From: Xenoacremonium recifei
Taxonomy: Eukaryota; Ascomycota; Sordariomycetes; Hypocreales; Nectriaceae
Length of the DNA stretch: 64,000 bases
Assembly: GCA_012184525.1 (NCBI GenBank)
Contig: WOFQ01000001.1
Span: forward strand, 930,001-994,000
Reading direction: 5' to 3'
The notes beneath the pieces are model-generated. The model was given only the letters and a program-made list of their open reading frames with translations. It was not told the DNA's origin and searched no databases. Positions 43,671 to 53,353 of the stretch are shown piece by piece; the first letter of the stretch is position 1; each line of letters begins with the position of its first letter. The position numbers were made by a program, and so were the translations under genes.

Positions 43671-44080
43671 GCTTTCTTGGAAGTGAGCCGAGTCAAGTGT
43701 TAAGTGTGGCCTCCTGTATTTCGTTTATTGTGAGGCCGAGGGCTGGGCGAGGGCCTTCCTAATTCTTTCACTTTTCAGCAACTGCATATCATCCTCGGCA
43801 ATTCGGCAGAGGATTTTCTACTTCGAAGCCTGCGTGCCTGTATGATTGAAGAACACAGAATCATTAGCTGTACAGTTCCTCTTACAGACGAGCCCCTCCG
43901 ATGGTCTCCGCTCTTTCGCCTTCGTCAAGAAGGAAAGAATGCTTTTGAGATCAATTTGAATTCGAAGAGATAGAAGTTGAGTCTATTTGCTTGAATGCTA
44001 TGAGTAGACTAGATTATTTTTGCATTTCCTAGACTGTAATAGAACCCGGTTGATGTAAGCCTCGTTCAATGCCACCGTGC

Positions 44081-45958
44081 CTAACAGCTATTGCATGGCT
44101 GGTACCAAGAAACGCCTTCAATAGTCGAGACCATTGTGCCATTAGCCTCAAAGATATTGGCGTTCAAGTCATCCGCTAAAGTGAAACCACCCGGGCTCGT
44201 CACCTTTGAGCCACTGACCACACCGGTCGAGACGATATTTGAGAACCAGTACAGTTGAGTAAGCGTGTAGTTGCGAGGAGTTACGGTAATGTTCTCGTAC
44301 CCAGACACAAAACTCAGACCGTCTTCGGAGTAGTCGTGGTACATCACTGAGATGGTTTCTATGTAGGTGTCTGTAGAATCATAGGCAATCGACACATTTG
44401 CAAATCCGCTAGAGGCAGCCTTCAGAGTATAGTCTCCCCCTGGTACAGCTGAAGCTTCAGGAATGTCCATTCCAGGCACGTACTTTAGTCCCCAAGGAAC
44501 ATCATCCGACGCCTCAGGGATGTCCTGGATAGGGAGAGGCTCGCGACTGGTAAAGTTGGCGATCATGACACGCTCGGCTCTTCCATCTGCATATGACGAG
44601 GTCTCACAGTCCAGAGGATTTGAGCCACCACATGCAGGAGGGAGGGCCAGCATCTGATAGTATACAACACGGGTGCCGTCCATAGACCAGCGAGGATCGG
44701 CACCAGCGTTCCAGTTCGGGTCATTGATGCTGCCAGCAGTCCCGTCGCCAGCGGCATTAATCTTTTGGCCAGCGTAGTCGCCCCTGTCTCCCTCGTAGTC
44801 GAGAAGGTAAGGCTCAAAGAAGCGTCTGACTCCGTTGTTGCGGACCGACGAGACGCTTCCGACCGTAACTAGGTCTGTGATCGGAGGCACGGGACGCAGG
44901 GCGGCGAGGAACATCATCCGACCAGATCCGCGGGTGTCAAGAACAATTTGCCACTCGTCATTGGGCGAGACGGCAATCGGATCCGTATACTCAGGATCGG
45001 CAGTGATGCGGCGGACAGCGCCGGTCTGGAGATTCGCGGCGAATAGGTCGATATTGCACGAGTCCCATGGATACCCCACGTAGATGACCTCTTTGCCGGT
45101 CCCAGTGAGCCCCCGGAGCTCGCCGATTGTAATGGCCGATCGATTGAACATCATGTCTTGACCATCAACAGTGAGGGCGGGAGGGAGAAGGGGGTTGGTG
45201 AGAATAGTGTTATTGATCAAGTCATACCGAGAACCCGTAGTATTGAACCTGAGGCGTCCGAAATAGGCCATCTGTGATAACGCGCCGGAGGATGTGGTAA
45301 TGAAGCTGTTGAAAGTGAGGTGAACGTTGTCGGGATGTAGGCGAAGCTCCCGGATGCTGACGCCCGCCCCCGATCCGTCATCGTCGGCGGTGTCGCTGAA
45401 GCGAATGGGATATATGTAAGTTGTATTGGGCGTGCAGTCCTCGCTCGACAGCAGAGCAGTGCCACAATCAACGATATTCGTCCCTGCTAGAGCCCTCGTC
45501 CCGTCCCGGAACGACTGCGGGTACTGGCTAAGATCCGAGGATCCGACCTGGTTTTCAGCTGGAACTCCGCAAGTTACACACTTCCAGGTGTCCCCGTTGG
45601 CAAAAGTAGTACCATCAGCCTTGAGTAGGAGGAGCTGAACCCCGGTGTAGATGCTGGCTGGGTTTGGAGCCACAGGAGCCCCGACATACGTTGCAGAAGC
45701 GAGGACGTGGAGACCATCCGGGGTAAAGCTTCCGCTATTCAGGCCTGATACAGCAATGCATCCTGTGCCTCGGGAGTTGATCTCGAGTGTACAAGCTCCC
45801 TCAGTGGTGTTGGCCAATGCAGGTGGCAGTGGCAATTCAACAATGTCAATGGACTCCGGTTTGGGGGGAGGTGAGCTTCCATCTCTCATGTGAAGCCTCC
45901 CTGCAGCAACAGATGTTGGCAGTAGGAGAGCGAAGGCGAGATCGAGTCGGCAGTGCAT
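44081..45958 (-). CDS. secreted saponin-hydrolase-like protein
   Basis: An intronless minus-strand gene; the ATG at 45958 gives 625 aa with a clear signal peptide, MHCRLDLAFALLLPTSVAAG. An in-frame extension to 46120 exists but would bury this signal. Mature residues start with PPPKPESIDIVELPLPPA; then ACTLEINSRGTGCIAVSGLN, SGSFTPDGLHVLASATYVGA, DTWKCVTCGVPAENQVG and IRELRLHPDNVHLTFNSF recall fungal saponin hydrolases (soyasaponin glucuronide-cleaving enzymes of Neocosmospora and Aspergillus). Repeated strands with D-G/N-D turns (SPNDEWQIVLDTRGSGR, DPRWSMDGTRVVYYQM) suggest a TolB/WD-like beta-propeller. About ten N-glycosylation sequons fit secretion. The identification rests on remembered family features and could be only a distant relation. 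Its divergence from the GH3 gene and shared promoter element put it in the same pathway. Confidence 0.6.
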   Translation of the reverse strand: MHCRLDLAFALLLPTSVAAGRLHMRDGSSPPPKPESIDIVELPLPPALANTTEGACTLEINSRGTGCIAVSGLNSGSFTPDGLHVLASATYVGAPVAPNPASIYTGVQLLLLKADGTTFANGDTWKCVTCGVPAENQVGSSDLSQYPQSFRDGTRALAGTNIVDCGTALLSSEDCTPNTTYIYPIRFSDTADDDGSGAGVSIRELRLHPDNVHLTFNSFITTSSGALSQMAYFGRLRFNTTGSRYDLINNTILTNPLLPPALTVDGQDMMFNRSAITIGELRGLTGTGKEVIYVGYPWDSCNIDLFAANLQTGAVRRITADPEYTDPIAVSPNDEWQIVLDTRGSGRMMFLAALRPVPPITDLVTVGSVSSVRNNGVRRFFEPYLLDYEGDRGDYAGQKINAAGDGTAGSINDPNWNAGADPRWSMDGTRVVYYQMLALPPACGGSNPLDCETSSYADGRAERVMIANFTSREPLPIQDIPEASDDVPWGLKYVPGMDIPEASAVPGGDYTLKAASSGFANVSIAYDSTDTYIETISVMYHDYSEDGLSFVSGYENITVTPRNYTLTQLYWFSNIVSTGVVSGSKVTSPGGFTLADDLNANIFEANGTMVSTIEGVSWYQPCNSC

Positions 45959-46396
45959 GTCTGATATCTGGTACTCAGGTGAAAAATTTGGCAGCAGGCG
46001 AAGAAAAAGCTGTGGACTAACTGAGGCGAATGGAGAGAGACACAACACAACCAGTATCGAAACAAGAGACACGAGAGGATAATATATCATTGGCAGTGGC
46101 AGGGCCATTAGGATGACCATTTCAGAGGCCACACGCTCACAAACAAACAGATGCGCAAGAATCCGCGGATAACAATAACGATGAAGACTTTACGGACGAA
46201 TATGACTCTACTCGAACCAGGTGATGGTCTACAAAGCGCAACCCCAGTCTGGGGTAAACCTGGGGTAGTAAGGATACATCATGCTTGCTAACTTGGCAAT
46301 CATTGAACCGTCAGGCCCATAACCGCACTAATGAATTCCAGCTCTGTTCAATCTATATTACTCCGTGGCATGGTGCAGGGGCACAATTGTAGAGGC

Positions 46397-46407
46397 CCGC
46401 GGAGAAA
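46397..46407 (-). promoter_or_regulatory. TTTCTCCGCGG element, shared promoter
   Basis: Reads TTTCTCCGCGG on the minus strand and, with the next two bases GC, matches the copy at 43660 over 13 bases. It is 439 bp from one start and 265 bp from the other. Confidence 0.6.
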
Positions 46408-46618
46408 CTCCAAATGGCGCTCAGCTCCGGAGGGGTAACTAGGGCGTAAAAGACTCGGCACGACGAGACAGCCAGACAAAAGGCTTTGCGAAATAAGCAT
46501 CAAACGTCTAGCTGCTATTTGAACAGCAACTATCCTTCGCAATTTGTCATCTTTGATTAGGGCTAAGCATCGATCCAAGAGGACGTTACCACACCGTTGC
46601 TGAAATAATCAACTCTAA

Positions 46619-46626
46619 TATAAATA
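46619..46626 (+). promoter_or_regulatory. TATA box of the GH3 gene
   Basis: TATAAATA, 46 bp before the ATG at 46672. Confidence 0.45.
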
Positions 46627-46671
46627 CTCAGCTGGTCATAATTCCAGCTTGTGAACGGGAAGCACGACGAC

Positions 46672-49405
46672 ATGGCCAAGTTTACACCCGATGTAGATGT
46701 CGACGAGCTCATCTCTCAGATGGATCTTGACGAAAAAGTCAGCCTCTTGACAGGGGCGGGCTCGTCTGCCATGACTGGTCTAGAGAGACTCGGGATTCCG
46801 GCGCTGATGGTAATCAAACCACCTGTCTCTTGTGAGAAACATATCTGAGTACGAAGATTAGACTTCTGATGGCCCTCATGGTCTTCGAGGCTTCAGAACA
46901 TTCGACTCTGTAAGCTAGAGCCCGCGATTATGTTCCGAAATACCAGCTCTGACTGCTAGACAGAGACCCAGCTGTCTCTTACCATGTGCAACGGGTATGG
47001 GAGCTACATTTGACGTTGAGTTGCTAGGTAAAGTTGGTGGCCTTCTCGGCGAAGAAGCCCGGGCAAAACATGTACATATTGTGCTTGCTCCTACTATCTG
47101 CCTTCAGCGCTCTCCTCTCATCGGCCGCGGCTTCGAGGCGTTCGGTGAAGATCCAGTCTTGAGCGGCCTTCTTGGGGCCAGCTATGTCAACGGCCTTCAG
47201 AAGCATGGCGTGGCCGCGTGCATCAAACATTATGCTGCTCACGATCAGTCTCGGGATTCTATCGAAGACAATGTGTGCATGACCGAGCGAACTCTTCGAG
47301 AGCTCCATGCACTGCCTTTCCAGCTGGCATTTGCCAAATCTCAACCCTGGTCGATAATGAGCGCCTATCACAAGATAAACGGCCTTCATGTCAGCGAAGA
47401 TCCTCTCATGTTAAAGAAGATTCTTAGAGAAGAATGGGGCTTCGATGGTCTGGTGATGAGCGACTGGTGGGGGACGTACAGCACTTCCGAAGCTATCAAT
47501 GCCGGAATGGATCTGGAAATGCCGGGGCCTACTGTGTGGAGGGGCAAAGCATTGTCCTGGGCAGTCCAAAGTCGCAAAGTATCCAAGACAACGATTGATG
47601 AATCTGTCAGGGCTGTCCTAAAGCTTGCTCAGAAAGTCACAAAAGTCGAATCACCTTATGACCCCGCAGCTGCTAACACAGAGGCCAACCGACGTCTGGT
47701 CCGCCAAGTCGCTGCTGAGAGTATAGTGCTTCTGAAGAATGAGAGAAATGTACTTCCCCTAAATCAAAAGGATGGGAAAACTTATGGCCTGATCGGTGAC
47801 CATTTCATGGAGCCGGCTTTATGTGGTGGCGGTAGCTCAGAAGTCGAGCCGTACTACGCTGTGACCCCGTACGATGCAATGGTAGAGGCTGTTGGTGCGC
47901 AAAAGATAGCTTACGCAACGGGTTGCTACTGTGAGTTATTTGATATGCAGTAACAGGATTCCATACTAATTAGTATACAGCTTTCAGGTTTACGCCACTG
48001 TTGAAGAACGTTCTTGCTCCCAACACTCGGAGCAAAGGTTTTCTCGTGGAGATATTTGGACAGAACCCTAAGGAACGCTCAGAAGTTGAGCCCGTTATTA
48101 GACTCAACACGCCCAAAGACTTCATTGATGTTCCTGAAAGTTTGCATGGCCAGATTCCTACCCACTACTTCGTTCGGGCCAAGACGACCTGGACCCCGAA
48201 GAAATCTGGGCGGTTCTGTTTCGGCTTTTCTGTGGCTGGAAAGGGCAGGTTGTATTTGAATGACAGTGAGATCATTGACCTCTGGACGAAACAGCCCGTC
48301 AAGACACATGATACGCCACTCTATAACCGTCTTTCGATGGAGGATTTTGCAACGATTGGTGTCGTTGCGGGTGAGACTTACTCATTAGAAATGATTCTTA
48401 CCAATGAGAAACTTGGCCACGCTGTTGGGACTGCTGTCACACTTTCTGCTCGTCTTGGCGGTTACGAAATTATCGATGAGAACCAGGCTATCCTTGAAGC
48501 TATTGAGCTCGCAAAACGAGTTGACATCCCAATAGTCATGACTGGCCTTTCATTGGATTATGAATATGAAGGCGCAGATAGAACCACGCTGGCACTCCCT
48601 GGGCGTATTGACGATCTCATCGCGGGGGTATTGGCGGCGAACCCAAACACTGTGAGTCACGCCATATCAAATCGCACAGCCTTTAACGACTAACAGCCCT
48701 TAGATAATCGTCACGCAATCTGGTTGCCCTATAGAGATGCCTTGGATCTCCAATACAAATACACTCCTTCATGCTTGGTTTGGAGGACAGGAAACGGGGC
48801 ATGGCCTTACTGATGTCCTATTCGGTCATGTTAATCCTTCCGGAAGACTTTCCTTAACATTCCCAAAGTCTCTCAACCAAACTCCTGCCTTTCTAACCTT
48901 TGGAAAGGTTGACAGGGATATCATTTATGGCGAAGGCGTTTTCATCGGACATCGATACTATGAAAGGCTTGAGCAGGAGCCGTTATTCTTTTTTGGCTAC
49001 GGTCTTTCCTACTCCAACTTTGAATACTCAAACCTGAAAGCCCCATCGAGCTTTGACGGAGAAGCGAACCACATCATGGATATCTCCGTTGATATCAAGA
49101 ACGTTGGACTCTTCGACGGCGCGGAGGTCGTCCAGGTCTATATTCAGGATATTGAAAGCTCGCTTCAAAGACCGGTAAAGGAATTGAAGGCTTTCAGAAA
49201 GGTTAGGCTGATCAAAGACGAGCAGAAGACTGTCAGGATCACTCTTGACAAGTATGCTTTATCTTTCTGGTCGCAGGAGGCTTCAAAGTGGATTGCTGAA
49301 GCTGGAGACTTCAACATTCTCATCGCTACAAGTGCAGACCCGGAAGATCTGAAACTACATACCACATTTACCCTCCCTCGGACCTTTTACTGGTTGGGTT
49401 TGTGA
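46672..49405 (+). CDS. GH3 beta-glucosidase with PA14 insert, intracellular
   Basis: Exons 46672-46809, 46862-46909, 46964-47930, 47981-48651 and 48704-49405 give about 841 aa. The third exon must start at AGACCC so that SRPSCLLPCATGMGATFD reads correctly. The GH3 N-domain has RGFEAFGEDP, GVAACIKHYAAHDQ (Lys-His pair) and the nucleophile Asp229 in VMSDWWGTY. The C-domain starts with ESIVLLKNERNVLPL. A PA14 insert lies at about 395-545 (TTWTPKKSGRFCFGFSVAGK). A fibronectin-III-like end (VQVYIQDIESSLQRPVKELK) completes the fold. No signal peptide is present, as in other PA14-type intracellular fungal beta-glucosidases. Within GH3, tomatinases and avenacinases also act on saponins, which makes a saponin role possible but not shown. 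Confidence 0.92.
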
Positions 49406-49884
49406 GAGGGTGGCTCATCGGGGAAACAAGCACGCTGCAACAATTCAAAAGTCTTTGGGGGTATTCCCAATGTCGTAGATACAGCAATGACAATTATTTC
49501 AACCACTCAAGTTATGTTTAATGAATGACTGGTGAGGATTGCTATGTGACCAGATCTGATCTCAAGAAGCAGGACTTCATCTAGATACAGAGGTTTTCAA
49601 TAGGGCGGACAATACAATGGCCCCTTGACAAGTTCAGCATGACGGATACGGTGGTACTAGTAACTGTCAAGTTTGGCTCAGTAAATTAGCCTGGATTGTA
49701 TAGATGCCGGAGGTAGTTAAGGAGAGATATCCACCGGTGAGGTCTGCCACAATCATGTGGAGTGACCAAGAAGTACGACCGCATCTCCTTGAAGCATTCT
49801 TTTTCCTTTGAGCTTGGATTATTGCCTCAACCAACTGAAAGATGGAGGTTAAACACTGGACGGAGCATCCTAAGCGAGACTTCG

Positions 49885-49894
49885 CTCCGCGGAG
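49885..49894. promoter_or_regulatory. palindromic CTCCGCGGAG element, GH2 promoter
   Basis: Identical to the palindrome in the transporter promoter; 234 bp before the GH2 ATG. Confidence 0.6.
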
Positions 49895-49937
49895 GGCCAC
49901 TAGCACTTCGGCAGCCATGTTCTGCTTTAGCTTGCAA

Positions 49938-49948
49938 TTTCTCCGCGG
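49938..49948 (+). promoter_or_regulatory. TTTCTCCGCGG element, GH2 promoter
   Basis: Exact copy of the cluster 11-mer, 180 bp before the GH2 ATG. Confidence 0.6.
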
Positions 49949-50127
49949 AACCCCATCGTCTCTCCAGACTGCTTACCACTAGCGCTCCTTTCAAGTAAGT
50001 CTCAGCAGACAGATATGCCTCTATTTCATTCCATTCATTCGGCAACAAACATAAGAATTGTTTAAACTCGGTAAATGTATCTCTGACCAAGGAGTACGTC
50101 ATTCCAAAGTGTCGACAGTCGTCAAGT

Positions 50128-53100
50128 ATGGCTCAGAAAATACAGCCGGATTACTGCAATGAGCAAGTCTGGCAGCGGAAACGGCTTCCAACGAGAGCCT
50201 ATTTCATCCCTGAGAGAGCTCTTGTTTTGAACGGCACTTGGGACTTTCACCATGCACCTACACCTTTCCATGCCGCGGAGCTGGGCGCGACTGACACTGA
50301 CTGGAAGACAATCCAAGTTCCTGGTCACTGGCAATTACAGGGGTATGGAAAACCTCACTACACCAACGTTCCATTCCCCTTCACAATTAACCCCCCTTTC
50401 GTTCCCGTCGAGAATGAAGTCGGCACATATCGGAGAAAGTTCCAAGTGCCTTCAGACTGGGAGGGACCTCTTCAGTTCCGCCTAAGGTTTGACGGTGTTG
50501 ACAGTGCTTTCCATGTCTTTGTCAATGCGCAAGAGGTCGGCTACAGTCAAGGTAGCAGAAACCCAGCCGAGTTTGACATTACAAAGTACCTTTCGAGACA
50601 AGGCGAGAATGAGATTGTTGTTCGGGTGTACCAATATTGCGATGGGACTTACATTGAAGATCAGGATCAGTGGTGGCTCTCTGGTAGGAAATAACCTCGT
50701 TTAACATCTCTTTAGACATTAATATTGACACGTCTCAGGGGTCTTCAGAGATGTCCATCTTCTTGCCTTCTCCGATGTTGCAAGGATTGACGACTTCTTT
50801 ACGAAAACGTTGTTGGACAATGATTACAGAAATGCTGTGTTACAAGTCAATCTCCGACTGCATTTGACAACGCCATGCAATGTCACAGTGAGGCTCTCAG
50901 ACTGCGATTCTTCCTTGATGAGCAAGGTCGTTCGATACGTCAGTGAAGACATCAACGATTTTGTTATCGAGATTCCTGTCAATAATCCCAAGAAGTGGAC
51001 CGCTGAAACGCCTCACCTCTACAACATGCAAATAGATTTGCAGAGTTATGGTGACAATACACATCACCAGACAATTCATCAAAGAGTCGGCTTCCGTCAG
51101 GTGGAACTCCGAAATGGCAACATCATGGTTAACGGAAAGCCCATCTTCTTCCGGGGTGTTAACCATCATGATCACCATCCTCTCACCGGACGAGCCGTGC
51201 CATTGTCGTTCCTGAAACATGACCTAGTGACGATGAAGCAGAATAATATCAACGCTGTACGCTGCTCTCACTACCCCTCACATCCCCAATTCTATGATCT
51301 CTGCGATGAGTTGGGTTTGTGGGTGATGGACGAAGCTGATCTTGAATGCCATGGATTCATCCGCGCGGGTCCCTATCTCAAAGAAATCCCAGAGTCAGAA
51401 TGGAATGGGGCTGATTCGCCTGAAGAAATATTGAGTCCAATGCTCGCAAAGTACACCAGCGATAACCCGTCTTGGCGAGGTGCCTACATCGACAGGATAT
51501 CTCAAATGGTTCACCGAGATAAGAATCACCCATCAATTATTATTTGGAGTTTGGGAAATGAGGCCTGGTATGGGTCTAACCATGCGGCCATGTACCATTG
51601 GGCTAAAGAACACGATCCAACTCGTCTGGTACACTACGAGGGAGATCGGAAAGCAGAGACAACCGACATGTGTTCCTACATGTATCTCGAACTTTCAAAC
51701 CTCGAGAAAAAGGCCCTATCAGAGGGCGACTCCTTCGAAAAACCAATCATACTCTGTGAGTATGGGATGGCGATTGGTAACGGACCTGGTGCATTGGAAG
51801 AATACCACGAGCTCTTTTACAAACATCGGCGACTACAAGGTGGCTTTGTCTGGGAATATGCCAACCATGGCTTGTGGGATGCCGAGAAAGGTTATTACGC
51901 CTATGGCGGGGACTTTGGAGAATTTCCTCATGATGGCACTTTCGTTCTGGACGGACTTTGTCCTTCGGATCATTCAGTTGGGCGAGGCCTCATAGAATTG
52001 AAAAAGGTCATAGAGCCCGTCAAGATGACTATCTCTCTTGAAGAAAACCACATTGAGATCTGCAATGTGTTTGATTTCGACACGCTTGAGGATTTATCAG
52101 TTTCGATTCAAGTGTTCGCATTTCACGACAGGTAAGAAGGACTCTCTCTTGCTTCATTTCTGATGTTCTGTGCACGACTACCAACAGAGGCTAATGACTC
52201 ATTTTATAGAGTAAATCCTGAGGAGCGGATGGTTCTGGAGAAGACGCTACCCTGTCCCTTGGTAAAGCCACATGAAAAGACTCAAATATCGCTGCCACAT
52301 ATCCCGTCTCTCAAAGAAGATGAGATAATGAGTTGGGTCACTGTCAGAATTCTTCTTTCAAAAGATACGCTCTGGGCAAAGAGCGGTCACGAGATTGCAT
52401 GGGCTCAGCAGCTCATCCATCGCCGCCCAAGGACCAGTATTCCAAGTATACTTGAAGATCCGTCCACCAGACTCCGCTTGAAAGAAACCAAACTCGAATA
52501 CCAGATTGAAGGCCTGAACTTCAAAGCGGTTTTCAACAGGGTTTTTGGAAATCTGCCACAGTTGGAATACGCAGATCAACAGGTCTTTTCTATCGCGCCA
52601 GCCTTCTGCGTCTGGCGTCCTCCGACAGAAAATGATATGAAGAGCGACGCGCAAAGGTGGAAAGATTATCACTGTCCGAACCTCCAGGTCCAAGTGACGA
52701 GTGTTTCGGTCGACCCAGCCGCCAACGGTTCCCTTAAAATCACTGTCAAAGCCTATATAGGCGCCATCATTCGAGACTGGGGTTTCGCCGCCTTCTATGA
52801 GTACACCTTTCACCCTAACGGCGGCATCACGATGGCCTATCACGTCAAACCTCGCGGCCACTATCCTAAGAATCTTCCACGGATAGGTCTCGACTTGCAG
52901 CTTCCAGCACACTTCAACACCGTCAGCTGGCTTGGTCTTGGCCCCGAAGAGTCTTACGCAGATAAACGACTCTCACAAAAATTCGGTCTCTATACTCGTG
53001 GATCCGATGCCTTACATACATCATATGAGTGGCCGCAAGAGAATGGCAATCGATCAGGTGCTCGCTTACTTGTGCTCTCGGATGGGGAAGGAAACGGTGT

Positions 53101-53353
53101 CAAAATCAGCCGTCTCACCGAGACTCGAGAGAAGGGCCAGGAGTTTGACTTTAACGCGCAGCACTTCACCGCACAAAACATTACTGATGCTAAGCATCCA
53201 ACCGACTTGAAGCGGACGGAAGATCTGATGCTTCGGTTAGACGCAAAGGCTGCGGGATTGGGTACGGCGAGATGCGGCCCAGGCACGCTTCCAAAGTACC
53301 AGGTGAACACGGAAGAGGCGTCATTCGTGTTTATGCTTGAGCCAATAATTTAG
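50128..53353 (+). CDS. GH2 beta-galactosidase (LacZ type), intracellular
   Basis: Exons 50128-50683, 50739-52131 and 52210-53353 give about 1030 aa, close to the 1024 aa of E. coli LacZ. All five LacZ domains can be followed: the sugar-binding start (RAYFIPERALVLNGTWDFH), the Ig-like domain, the TIM barrel with FRGVNHHDHHPLTGRAVP, acid/base Glu460 in SLGNEAW and nucleophile Glu526 in ILCEYGM, and the C-terminal small-chain domain (PPTENDMKSDAQRW, SWLGLGPEESYADKR). These positions are near LacZ Glu461 and Glu537. No signal peptide is present. Fungal relatives are the intracellular, lactose-induced BgaD-type enzymes, commonly next to a lactose permease. Here the GH2 lies last in the cluster with two CTCCGCGG elements in its promoter. 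It likely removes beta-galactosyl residues from imported oligosaccharides. Confidence 0.93.

Larger units (their letters stand above)
43175..44080. promoter_or_regulatory. promoter of the sugar transporter and 3' flank of the next gene
   Basis: It contains a palindromic CTCCGCGGAG (43468-43477), a TTTCTCCGCGG (43660-43670), an AT-rich TATA-like ATATATATT near 43277, and a run of 12 G (43578-43589). The 148-codon plus-strand frame (43316-43762) spans the G-run and is not supported. Confidence 0.6.
45959..46671. promoter_or_regulatory. divergent promoter of the saponin-hydrolase-like and GH3 genes
   Basis: 713 bp between divergent starts. It holds the cluster 11-mer on the minus strand (46397-46407), a CCGCGG at 46163-46168, a related CTCCGTGG near 46361, and a TATA box for GH3 at 46619-46626. 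Confidence 0.65.
49406..50127. promoter_or_regulatory. promoter of the GH2 gene
   Basis: 722 bp without a gene, with a palindromic CTCCGCGGAG (49885-49894) and a TTTCTCCGCGG (49938-49948), 54 bp apart. No clear TATA box was seen. Confidence 0.6.

Noticed and set aside
43316..43762. 148-codon plus-strand frame
   Set aside because: Spans the G12 run and lies in a promoter; the sequence is not protein-like.
45959..46120. N-terminal extension of the saponin-hydrolase-like protein
   Set aside because: It would bury the clear signal peptide that begins at 45958.
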